DNA of 25,896 nt from Trichomonas tenax (taxonomy: Eukaryota; Parabasalia; Trichomonadida; Trichomonadidae), in contig JALKBU010000750.1 of NCBI GenBank assembly GCA_023091735.1, positions 1-25,896 on the forward strand. Reading direction: 5' to 3'. A model generated the notes under the pieces. The model was not told where the DNA came from. It did not search any database and worked only from the letters and a program-made list of their open reading frames with translations. Shown here piece after piece: positions 1 through 8,516 of this stretch (positions are counted from its first letter, which is position 1; each line of letters starts with the position of its first letter). Both the position numbers and the translations under genes were made by a program.

Positions 1-442
1 TGGCATCATTAAGGTTGTTCATGAAAAAGTTGAGTTTCTTCATAAGTATATTGTCTAAACCTTGAGCTATCTCTTCTGTGTGTGCTAAGTATTTGTTAAC
101 TAATGAAAAATCTATTTTAAGACCCATAATTTGCTTACTTGCCATTTCTTGCATTGCATTTGTGTTGTCTGGGAATTCTTTGACTGCAAGTGCCATTGTA
201 TGTTGTGTCTCTCTTGATTTCCTGTCTTGTTCTTCACAAAGAGCAATCAAATTTTGAGATTCTTTTCTCTTCCCTTCGATTGACTCTTTCATCTGATTGA
301 TAACCGTATCAACTGCATTCTTCTGTTCCATGACTTGATTGTTGGCTTCCGCTAGTGTCTGCTGGAAGTCATTTTCCTTTTCTTCCAGTGCTTGATTGCA
401 AGCTATGATTTGTTGTTCTGTTTCATTTTGAACTACTGCAAG
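1..442 (-). pseudogene. Continuation of the coiled-coil frame beyond the TAG, truncated by the window edge
   Basis: Translating on in the same frame past the TAG gives about 147 further codons with no stop, up to position 1. The peptide reads LAVVQNETEQQ just after the stop and later contains QALEEKENDF and KRKESQNLIA. It is rich in Glu, Gln, Asn and Lys, like the coil before the stop. No new ATG with a recognisable promoter marks it as a separate gene. A single C-to-T change (CAG to TAG) would explain the break. The downstream end lies outside the window. Confidence 0.6.
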
Positions 443-1471
443 CTAGTTTGATTTCTCTTCGACGTGTTCCTGAAGTTGCTGTTGGATGTTTGCTGTTGCT
501 TGATTGAACTCAGCAACAGTGTTGACAATTTCCTGCTTCTTCTCATTGATTCCTTCGATTGTTCTCTCTGTTATTGCTGTGTAGTCTTTGTTTGATTGAA
601 TCAATTGTCCGATTTTGAAATCGATCTTTTGATCAATAACGTGTAACACATTTTCTGCAGCGGCAACCATGCTCTTGCTGCTTTCTAGTGCGTTCATTTC
701 GAACTGAGACTTGAGAATATCGATTGCATCTTGGTTATAAATCGAAACGCATCTTTCGAAGTATTCTTCGGTGTGAGTCCAGAATAAAATTGCTTTCTCT
801 CCTGTATTAATACAACCATCTTCACTGAAAACGTTGAGAATCTCATCTTCAATAATATATTCTGATAATGTAAGCATAACCCAGTAAATCGCTCTAATAT
901 CATTTGCTGTGATACCATGTGTATTGATTACTGCCTTAAATTCGTCTTTATTCATCCATGAGATGAACGGAGGACTAATTTCGGGGTTTTGAGAGAAAAT
1001 TTCATCAGTATCTTCTTCTGGCGCCTGGCGCTCCAATAGTAGCGTAATATTTAGAGTGACCACTTGAGAGTTTTCATCGCGATTATCTAAAACAATGATA
1101 AATTGGACAAATTCGCTATATTCATGACTGTCATCCTCCGTGGAGTTGATGGTGATCTTTCCGTCTGGCGGCTGATATAAGTACTTGTCCTTTGAAAATT
1201 TTGAAGTGGGTTTAACCTTAAAGTAATGAATGTTCTTTGAAAGATATAAGAATAAAGAATCTGCTGTGTTTGATTGACCACCACCCGCATCAGGTGGCTC
1301 TGGAGGGTCAACATCCACAGCTAATCGTAAAAAATCCTGGTGTTCCCGGGAAATATCGTATGCGGCTTCTAATAATGCGCAAAATTTTTCGCTAAAAATT
1401 GAACTGACGTCTTGCCTAGGGTCTACGGACCTTACTGCTCGACTGTACGGGAACGGAAATGGAAAAAACAT
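443..1471 (-). CDS. Coiled-coil protein of unknown function, ended by an in-frame TAG
   Basis: The frame can open upstream at 1507, but codons before 1471 lie inside a tRNA gene. I therefore choose the methionine at 1471, which begins MFFPFPFPYS, giving 342 residues. Residues about 1-250 look globular: a low-complexity PPEPPDAGGG stretch lies near residue 60 and a Trp/Tyr/Phe-containing helical part (ISWMNKDEF, AIYWVML) from about residue 165. From about residue 260 the chain is a continuous charged, Gln-rich coiled coil with no membrane segment. I do not recognise the family. The frame stops at TAG (443-445) but stays open beyond it to the window edge, in the same frame and with the same coiled-coil composition. 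The gene is therefore probably a longer one carrying a nonsense mutation, or else the stop is read through. Confidence 0.6.
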   Translation of the reverse strand: MFFPFPFPYSRAVRSVDPRQDVSSIFSEKFCALLEAAYDISREHQDFLRLAVDVDPPEPPDAGGGQSNTADSLFLYLSKNIHYFKVKPTSKFSKDKYLYQPPDGKITINSTEDDSHEYSEFVQFIIVLDNRDENSQVVTLNITLLLERQAPEEDTDEIFSQNPEISPPFISWMNKDEFKAVINTHGITANDIRAIYWVMLTLSEYIIEDEILNVFSEDGCINTGEKAILFWTHTEEYFERCVSIYNQDAIDILKSQFEMNALESSKSMVAAAENVLHVIDQKIDFKIGQLIQSNKDYTAITERTIEGINEKKQEIVNTVAEFNQATANIQQQLQEHVEEKSN

Positions 1472-1475
1472 TTTC

Positions 1476-1481
1476 AAAAAA
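1476..1481 (-). terminator. RNA polymerase III T-run terminator of the tRNA gene
   Basis: Six consecutive T residues on the minus strand begin two bases after the discriminator base of the tRNA. This is the standard Pol III stop. It lies only 4 bases before the ATG chosen for the downstream coiled-coil gene. Confidence 0.75.
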
Positions 1482-1482
1482 T

Positions 1483-1556
1483 CTCCTCCCGTGTGGATCG
1501 AACACACGACTTCCAGATTAACAGTCTGACACTCTAACCAACTGAGTTAGGGAGGA
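1483..1556 (-). tRNA. tRNA-Asn (anticodon GUU)
   Basis: A complete 74-base cloverleaf reads on the minus strand. The acceptor arm TCCTCCC pairs perfectly with GGGAGGA. The D arm is ACTC/GAGT, and the anticodon stem TCAGA/TCTGG encloses the loop CTGTTAA, so the anticodon is GTT. The variable loop has 5 bases, and the T arm GTGTG/CACAC encloses TTCGATC. The discriminator base is G, no CCA is encoded and there is no intron. Internal A-box and B-box sequences (B-box core GTTCGATCC) fit RNA polymerase III transcription. Confidence 0.95.
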
Positions 1557-1765
1557 TCTTCAAGAACAAGTCAACTTTCTAACTATGCAGCACTACAAAA
1601 ATATTAATTCTTTGTTGAATGTGAGTAATATCAACATTTGAGACAAAACATCCATGAAAGATATTTCCTATTTTAGCCAAGATTTAACTTTGATTTAAGT
1701 GAATTCCCAATTAACAAACAATATTGATGGAAATGATATTGTATGATTAATATAAAATTATCAAC

Positions 1766-1819
1766 TGACATGTAAATTAGAATGTCGTTATGCAAATTAT
1801 ATATCTTTGACATGTAAAT
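1766..1819. promoter_or_regulatory. Two copies of the TGACATGTAAAT motif
   Basis: The 12-base sequence TGACATGTAAAT occurs exactly at 1766-1777 and again at 1808-1819. Variants recur upstream of the genes starting at 14698 and 18822 and near the right edge. I infer an upstream promoter element or protein-binding site. Which neighbour it serves here is unclear, because it is about 340 bases from the start at 2157 and about 300 from the start at 1471. The second copy overlaps the end of the BTB-like relic. Confidence 0.35.
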
Positions 1820-1982
1820 GGACAGTATCGTCATTATTGAACGCGGCCACTTTTTCCAAAAGTGCCATCGTCAAATTTCGGGATCGCATGCATTCTAGAG
1901 ACCCTGTATAGACGTATTTCGCGACGAACGGGTCAAATGATCGTATATCTTGATTGAATACAGGTGCGATCGGCAGTTTTAT
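1797..1982 (-). pseudogene. Relic resembling the C-terminal half of a BTB/POZ domain
   Basis: A minus-strand frame is open for 61 codons with no ATG near its start. It lies in DNA visibly richer in G+C than the surrounding spacer. Near its middle it reads KYVYTGSLE and, about nine residues later, NLTMALLEKVAAF. That matches the BTB pattern of a Tyr-Thr-Gly turn, then Asn and a Leu-Leu helix followed by Ala. The BTB N-terminal half is missing, and a stop (TGA at 1983-1985) precedes the frame. The assignment rests on motif resemblance alone. Confidence 0.35.
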
Positions 1983-2138
1983 TCAATTATTGAGTGATTG
2001 TCATTTTTTCTATCAATAATCAATGCGTGTTGTTATGATTTTGATGTATTTTTGTAATTTTTTATGAATTTGGATAGAATTCATTCTTTCTCATTGCAGC
2101 ATAATAATCCAGATTTATAAAATTTTTTTGTTATAAAG

Positions 2139-2151
2139 TCATTATTACTCA
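2139..2151 (+). promoter_or_regulatory. Initiator-like element before the gene at 2157
   Basis: TCATTATTACTCA matches the trichomonad initiator pattern (TCA with the A as +1, then pyrimidine and W-rich bases). The putative +1 A is at 2141, giving a 16-base leader to the ATG at 2157. Such short leaders are normal for these organisms. Confidence 0.5.
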
Positions 2152-2156
2152 AAATC

Positions 2157-3392
2157 ATGTCATTGATCGTGTTCCCGCTCTATCTCTATTTGTGCAGCTC
2201 CCATAAAGTGGACATACTCTTCACTCCTTCTTTCCCCGTCAGCGTCATCACGAGCTACGGATTTAAAGAGCACGGGAAGTACAATCTAACAATTCGATCA
2301 AAATTATCACCTTTTTCTTTGATATTCCTGTCGAAAGAGAGTTACAGAGACAAAATGTATGCGTATGATTGCGATAACAGGGACCAATTCATTAAGAACT
2401 TCAACGGGTCGTTATTTATTGACAATGAAACACTATCGTTACAGGGCGAGATACCTTCTTACGGTGTATACAAGCTTTATCTTGTCGTATGTTCCACAAA
2501 ACAGTCGAATTTCGCAATCAATGGAACATTTTCAAATCCTGATACGCAATTGGATACGAGAAACAAGTATTTACCATATCTATTCATGCAAATGTCTATC
2601 TTTTATATCTGTATTTTCGTGTATTGGTTTGCAAAAACGTACAATTTGCAATTCTTCCATTATCCATTGCACATTTCATTCATGATATTGCAATTAGTCC
2701 GCAGCATCAACCTATTTGTGTGGTATTACACATGGACAATACTGTCGCGAACTGATAAAGTTCCTTTCATCCTCGACTTTTTATCACATTTCTTCGATGT
2801 CATTTATTATTCAATGTTGATCAGTTGCTTGTTGTTCCTATGCAGTGGGTGCAATATTTTCAGGATTAAGTTCTCTGTTGAAGAACATCTCAAAATAACT
2901 GTTCCATCTTTGATTGTCACAACTGGTATCATAACAATTCCATTGCTCAGAATGGAGAACTACCTTGTGATACTGTTTTCTATAGTCCTCATCGGTCTTA
3001 TTATCTACATCTCGATCGGAATAACATCGATGATAAAGGCATATAGAATCATAGCCCTTGTAACTGAGAAACCAACTTTATTGTACAAAATCAAGAAATC
3101 TCGAAAAGTTGTTTCGTTTGCATATTCTCTTCTCATCATTACACTTACAATCTATATCATCTTCTATCTCTCTGGTATTCCAGAGTTCATTTGTGCTGTT
3201 ATTATGGAAATAGGCTGTTTCCTATGCACGTTCGGTCTTTTATCATTCTACACACAAACATCACAGCGTTCAACTACAACAACTTTCAAGTATTTGAACG
3301 TTAAGCCAGTAATTTTGCGCTCTCCTTGCGGAACTGAAAACGTTTTGATTACTTATTCAAAACAAAACCCTTATAGTATCGAATCTGATTAA
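2157..3392 (+). CDS. Seven-transmembrane protein with luminal N-terminal domain (GOST/GPR180-like)
   Basis: The protein has 411 residues. Residues 1-15 (MSLIVFPLYLYLCSS) look like a signal peptide. Residues about 18-135 form a non-membrane domain with several N-glycosylation sequons and a start reading YGFKEHGKYNLTI. That resembles the opening beta-strands of the luminal domain in GOLD-domain seven-span proteins (lung seven-transmembrane, GPR107 and GPR180 relatives). About seven hydrophobic helices follow between residues 138 and 367, with basic cytosolic loops such as KIKKSRK near 311-316. The C-terminal tail is short, Ser/Thr-rich and polar. Family members act in the secretory pathway or as receptors; the role here is inferred. 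Another class of seven-span receptor remains possible. An initiator lies 16 bases upstream of the ATG. Confidence 0.6.
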   Translation: MSLIVFPLYLYLCSSHKVDILFTPSFPVSVITSYGFKEHGKYNLTIRSKLSPFSLIFLSKESYRDKMYAYDCDNRDQFIKNFNGSLFIDNETLSLQGEIPSYGVYKLYLVVCSTKQSNFAINGTFSNPDTQLDTRNKYLPYLFMQMSIFYICIFVYWFAKTYNLQFFHYPLHISFMILQLVRSINLFVWYYTWTILSRTDKVPFILDFLSHFFDVIYYSMLISCLLFLCSGCNIFRIKFSVEEHLKITVPSLIVTTGIITIPLLRMENYLVILFSIVLIGLIIYISIGITSMIKAYRIIALVTEKPTLLYKIKKSRKVVSFAYSLLIITLTIYIIFYLSGIPEFICAVIMEIGCFLCTFGLLSFYTQTSQRSTTTTFKYLNVKPVILRSPCGTENVLITYSKQNPYSIESD

Positions 3393-4307
3393 ACCATGTT
3401 TGTATCTATGTTTTTAAACGTTTTCTTATTATGCTTTTTGTTGTTTTTTGATATAATATCAACTTCACAACTCAATATAAACATTTTTATCCTTTTTGTA
3501 TTCATCACTATGATTAGCACAATTAGAAATTGCAGATAATATTTAGTAATTCTATATTTTTTCATCAATAACACATGATTCAAAATTTTGATCAAAGATA
3601 AGATAATAAGGAATAATGTGATGATCTTAACTGACGATAGATATGAGATTTTTATAGTTTTAATGCTTAAATTCAAGGCAATCATTTGAAGAATTCGATG
3701 AATATGGAAAGAATTGTGGGAAACTGGAAAGCGTCAGGAACCTAATAAGAAAATACCACAAAAACAAACGATGACCACTAAAACTCTTTTATTGATCAAA
3801 GATGTTGTTATTCCATGTAGTCCTGATTTGAATCCTTGAAATAGCCTCTTAGTCAGACAATAACATAATCATAATAATAACACACAGGGTTTTAAAATTT
3901 TGAAGTTCTGAAAATCACGTTTTTTGACCTCTTTAAGAAGGCTGCAATCATAGTGCATTGCTGTGGTATCTCTTCGTTTAGCGCGGCGCTATGTTCTGGC
4001 AAAATTTATTTTATTTTCTAAATTTCTAAATCGTGACAAATGTTTTAGAGTTGCGGTGTATTCTATCATATGGAGGCAGTACTGATGTATAGATATATTT
4101 AGATTCAAAGAAGAGTATGCAAAGTAGTGTCTCTCTCCATGAAGCTTTATATGGCCGACAAAACAAAAATTGATGCCTTTTCATAAAATAGATATTTCAA
4201 AATGTGCTGTAAGTTTCACTAATATTTTAAAAATTTTGTAATAAACTCGTAATTTTTTTTTATCGTGTTTTTGTAAAACTTCTCCACAGGGCTCTGGGGT
4301 ACAAAGA
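3393..4307. other. AT-rich spacer without an intact gene
   Basis: No convincing gene is present. A minus-strand frame at 3389-3685 has an ATG but is AT-driven and of low complexity. The only protein-like signals are the transposase fragments at about 3688-3840. A GC-richer patch near 3980 (TTTAGCGCGGCGCTATG) is unexplained. Confidence 0.5.
3688..3840 (+). mobile_element. Fragment of a Tc1/mariner/IS630-type transposase gene
   Basis: At 3801-3836 the plus strand encodes DVVIPCSPDLNP, followed at once by TGA. SPDLNP is the signature just before the last acidic catalytic residue in this superfamily (S-P-D-L-N-P-I-E). The next bases, TTGAAAT, could be a damaged Ile-Glu continuation. Just upstream, in another frame (3688-3771), the sequence encodes EEFDEYGKNCGKLESVRNL. 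This has the look of an N-terminal helix-turn-helix segment, though that is weaker. Together they suggest an internally deleted and frameshifted element. No terminal inverted repeats or TA duplication were identified. Confidence 0.45.
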
Positions 4308-7300
4308 ATGAGATATTCCAGGCACGTGGAGAGCTCTTACTTCCTTATGAACCAAGTCTTCAGACATTTATACACGCATTCGAGTATTGGAATTATTATA
4401 TCAGTCGTTTTTTACGTTAATATTCTTTTGCACAACTCACTATCGTTCGCTGTCGGCCGCAATATTAACCGATCGTCGTTTGACTGGGCAGACATAATGT
4501 GTGTTCTTATGGGCGGAAATTTTGAAGTTGCACCGCCGTCAACGAAGATGCTGATTGCCTACGTGACAGCTATTATATCCGGATTAGTTAAACCCGTCTT
4601 TGCTTGCACTCTTTTTCTAAAGCAAAGATTTATTAATTATTCTGTACGCATTGTTACGAATATTATTTTCATGGTTTCGCCGTGCTTCATGCATTTCTGC
4701 ATAAATTGCTTCCTAAAGACATACACACTGTCGTCAACAAGGAGATTTACCGTTTCCATTACATTAATCGTATTTCTGCACTTTTTCATACTGATTATGT
4801 TTGTTATGTCCAGCGCAGTGAGTTCTATATCACCGTAAAGAATAATTCATCCTCTGGTTGGCAAAAATCAAAAACAATCACATCTTCTCTGCATTTATAT
4901 CGTTGGTAACCTCCATCTTTCGAGTTACATCAACGGCATTAACAAATTCACGACTGCGTTATCTCTTATGCTTTCGATTTCACTCGCTTTTTATATAATT
5001 TTCTATCTGCTTTATTCCTACGGACTCCAAAATTTCATATTCGCGAGTATTAACTACAACGTGTTTGGAAGTACACTTTTATTGTTAGCTCCAGAATATA
5101 AGATTTATGGCTTCTTTGGAAAGATCTTTCCTGCAATCTTTTTGTCTTATTTCGTATTCTATTTTTTACCCTTACATTTTATATCCACAAATCAAGAAAA
5201 ATAGATTCGAGATCGCTTATCTTCTTCGAAATCATCACAAAGTTTTGAAAGATCTCGATAATTTTTCATTTAAGACAGTCAAACAACTCGGACCAAACAA
5301 ATTACGAAATTCTTTACTTGCAGCTGTATACTATAACCATCAAAAATCGCGCAAATTGCAAAAGCTTTCGTCAGTTATAATACTACAGAATGGAGAGAGA
5401 CAGGTTCCTTCTGTGGTCGATAAATGAAATAGTTTCAGTATCAGAAGGTAATCTTCCTGAAGCAGAACAAAAATTATTGGATGAAATTTATGATAGCGTT
5501 GCTACAGAAGAAAAACAGCTTTGGATGTGCGCGTGGTTGAACTATTACATCATTTTTCCAAAGATTACAGCGAAAATTGGACACGCAAAAGCAATTTATA
5601 ATTCGTTAATCGATCTTTTTTTTCCGAAAATTATCCAACAATTAGAAACTTTGGACATCCTAAATTCGATCAATGTGCGCTCTCGAAGAAGAGTAAGTTC
5701 ACAATCTTTGCTTTTGACGTTTATGTGAAATTAGTTGTGATTTTATTCACATTCATTCACTATATATCTCTCCGTGTTATTTACGATGAAGCAAACCACG
5801 TTTCTAACTTAGTTAAAATTCAACATCTCGCTGATTCTGTTAATTTATATCAAGTTGCTTCCTGGTCAAATTCTGCAAGAAGAATTCACGTCGATCACAT
5901 TATATCAAACTTGACTGAAACCGAAACGCTTGCAGAAAAGTTCGATAGCGTAAAGAATTTCTTGAATCAAACGTTTAATGGAATTAATGTTCGAAGTTCA
6001 TTCTTGAATCTCATACACCACTTCAAGACAAGCCAAGGAAATGAAGGAGAGATTTTCTCAAATCTTTTCTATGCAATGAACAATTCACTCAATAATTTCC
6101 ACAATTACTGCTTTGCTGATACGAATTCAAAGAGCTTTGCAATGATTCTGCAAGCTGTTTGTATCAATGTCTTCATTTTCATTGTATTATTCTTGTTTAT
6201 CTTTATTACGAATATTTTATTCAGAAGGCATATAGTTTCGTCATTCGACAAGCTTTATTCCGTTCCGAAAGAGGTATGTTTGAAGTTAGGAGGTTTCCAA
6301 CCAGCTTACGACAACAAAGATTCAATTCCTTATAGGCCAAGTATATGGGACTCTCTTTCATACGTTGCCACATCCCTCTTTTTATATCTTTTATTGCCAT
6401 TCTCTGCATTTGCTCAATCAACGCTTTTGCAAATAATTATTTGATCAAACAAGATATTCAAAGCCAGTACCAGAATATTCAGGCTGTTGCTGGTGTTTTG
6501 AGGACAATTATATTCACCACTGAAGGCGTTAAGACATCAATCAACTTAACGCACTACGATGAAAATAACATGAGAAATTACATCGAACCGTTCTTTGAAG
6601 CTGATAATCTGTTCACAGAATTACACCACCAGTCCATCTACAGCCCATACGCTAACCAGATCCCATTAGACTTCGTTCAATTGATTGGAAGATATATTTT
6701 ATCGAGATCTAATCCAGTCAACATTTCTGGCTTTTCTCACTTGATTCAGGCATCAATCGCCAACATGGATCAAGCAACGCAACCTTTGGCCACATGGAAG
6801 CGCTTCTATGTCAGCAGATTCATTGTCTTTATTGTCAACATTATAGCAACAGTATTGCTTATCAACATCAGCATTTGGATCACTCGTCCATTTGTTTTCT
6901 TCGAATCATTCGAGATCCGCAGTATCTTGGACAAACTCGATGACGATATTAAAGAAATACAGTCGAGAATACAGTTCACTAACATCAACCAAAACCAGCT
7001 CATTGAGAACAATGAGCTTCAGATGTTTGTTGTCGGAAAGGATGGAACAATCATTTACCAGACAAGCTCTGTTAACTTGAGTATCCAGAACTCATACCAC
7101 ATAGGAGACAGCTCTCTTCCGCAGGACAACAAGCAGGAGATCCTCAAGTACATCGAGCAGTCCAGGAGCGAGTATCTCCCACATCCAAACCATATCTCTA
7201 ACTCGCAATTCATTGTGAATCCGCACTACGACTTCATCGGTAAGAAGCTTGAACTGAGCTATGTTTTAGTCGTTAACTCTTTGTCTCATTTGAAGGAGAG

Positions 7301-7914
7301 ATCGTTCATCAAGAAGAAGATCGACCAGCTTGTTGTTTGCTCATATCTTCCGTTCATGAAGAACCTCCCTTCATTCAATCCAAAGGGAAGACACACAATT
7401 GTCGCAATTGTTAGAATCCCTGAATTCGACAACGCAGAAATCAGTATCAAGAAACTGTCGAAAGTCAGAACAGTTGTCACTGACAAACTCTGCAAACTCA
7501 TTGCAGCAAACTCCAACTACTGCAGGCTGAGGGAAGAAGGTTCGTTGATCATAATGACAGTCAACAGAGACAGTGATGCAACACCATGGAACATGCACAC
7601 ATTGGGCACTGAATTCATGAGAAAACTTCGCGAATTGATCAAGAAAGTCGGCGAAACTCTCAAGTTCGAAATGAAGCCCATTGTCATGCTCTACAAATGC
7701 CACGACACTCTCCTCTACGTATCCAACGACAGGATGGTGATGGCAGGTTATGACTGCCCATTCGAGTGCGGCACTGGAGAGAATCAGCAGATGCTTGAGG
7801 ACATCAGTCAACTACACAGCTGAGAAGACTGAGACGAGGCCACAGAGTGTCACTAAGGTCAGGAGCTGTGTCTCGCCAAGAGGTGAAAAATATGATATCT
7901 TTGTAATTGTTTGA
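4308..7914 (+). pseudogene. Decayed adenylate/guanylate cyclase-like multi-span membrane protein
   Basis: One protein-like path runs through the region but changes frame repeatedly. From 4308 the frame encodes several membrane helices, with an in-frame TAA at 4836-4838. It then switches to +1 around the T-run at 5160-5167, again at a GA repeat near 5393-5402, again near 5710, and again near 6345-6400. The last long frame ends at 7823. A further one-base shift near 7795-7820 would add a tail ending YDIFVIV, with its stop at 7912-7914. The order is about ten N-terminal membrane helices, a region bounded by two more helices (near 6150 and 6830), a PAS-like segment (FVVGKDGTIIYQ), and a C-terminal alpha/beta domain. 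This matches the large trichomonad cyclase-like receptor family. Slippage sites at repeats could suggest sequencing error, but neighbouring 3-kb frames are clean, so decay is likelier. Confidence 0.65.
6345..7823 (+). CDS. Longest open part of the broken cyclase-like gene: membrane helix, PAS-like and degenerate cyclase domain
   Basis: This 492-residue frame could be annotated alone but is most likely the 3' part of the pseudogene starting at 4308. Helices lie near residues 10-30 (LFISFIAILCICSINAF) and 155-180 (FIVFIVNIIATVLLINISIW). The second is followed by an acidic linker of the kind that joins membrane and signalling domains. Residues about 225-250 resemble the start of a PAS fold. Residues about 345-490 (HTIVAIVRIPEFDN onward) resemble a class III nucleotidyl cyclase fold. 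However, the position of the first metal-binding Asp (the family's FADIVGFT-type motif) reads VRIPEFDN. Catalysis is therefore doubtful even if the protein is made. The first 10-15 residues may not be native. Confidence 0.5.
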   Translation: MGLSFIRCHIPLFISFIAILCICSINAFANNYLIKQDIQSQYQNIQAVAGVLRTIIFTTEGVKTSINLTHYDENNMRNYIEPFFEADNLFTELHHQSIYSPYANQIPLDFVQLIGRYILSRSNPVNISGFSHLIQASIANMDQATQPLATWKRFYVSRFIVFIVNIIATVLLINISIWITRPFVFFESFEIRSILDKLDDDIKEIQSRIQFTNINQNQLIENNELQMFVVGKDGTIIYQTSSVNLSIQNSYHIGDSSLPQDNKQEILKYIEQSRSEYLPHPNHISNSQFIVNPHYDFIGKKLELSYVLVVNSLSHLKERSFIKKKIDQLVVCSYLPFMKNLPSFNPKGRHTIVAIVRIPEFDNAEISIKKLSKVRTVVTDKLCKLIAANSNYCRLREEGSLIIMTVNRDSDATPWNMHTLGTEFMRKLRELIKKVGETLKFEMKPIVMLYKCHDTLLYVSNDRMVMAGYDCPFECGTGENQQMLEDISQLHS

Positions 7915-8516
7915 AAAGAAGGAAGAGTAATATTATTAAATTGTTATAAAATCATGGTAAATATATTTATATAATGTATTTTTTGCTGTTAACCCTTGAC
8001 ATTGTATGATATTGAATCGAAATTTTTAAAATCAAAGGTAAAATATAAAACTTGACGATGAAAAACGATTATATTTCGAAATTTGATTATATTTGTCTAT
8101 TCATTTTGAGCAAAAATGTTAAAAAAATGTTTGAAAATTATATTTTGAATACAAAATTAGACATTTTTTCAATTGAGTTTTCTTCGTTTTGAATGAAGAG
8201 AGAACTGACCATCAAGAATTATCAGATCGCCATATGAAGAATAGATTCTATTCATATATGTATATAAACCCACAAAATATCGAGCAATTTTATCATATAT
8301 TCGTTTCAAAACCGAAAATATATCGACAAAAGAATTATAATGATCTAAAATCTCATACAGGAAATCGATAGAATTGACACATAAAATGTAACTATGTTAC
8401 AAAATCCAATGTTTACTATAAATATAATTTTCAATATTACAATAATAAAGATAGTTGTAATGAGAAAGCAAAGGAAAAAAGAGTTAATAATAATCTAACT
8501 TTCACCGTTTTATTAT
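7915..8516. other. AT-rich spacer, no gene seen
   Basis: This stretch is A/T-dominated with poly-A and poly-T runs. A frame near 8189-8371 starts only with a non-ATG codon and has no family resemblance. No RNA gene or ordered repeat was found. Confidence 0.6.

Noticed and set aside
3389..3685. 98-codon minus-strand frame with an ATG
   Set aside because: It is low-complexity, Ile/Lys/Leu-rich AT-driven sequence with no motif and overlaps the 3' end of the seven-span gene.
3876..3887. AATAACACACAG, one base off the trichomonad 3' splice motif ACTAACACACAG
   Set aside because: No GTATGT-like 5' site at a suitable distance and no exon frames on either side.
6274..6279. GTATGT, a trichomonad-type 5' splice site
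   Set aside because: It lies in continuous protein-like coding (KEVCLKLGG) and no matching 3' motif follows.
8189..8371. 60-codon plus-strand frame
   Set aside because: It starts only at TTG and has no resemblance to any family; likely chance.
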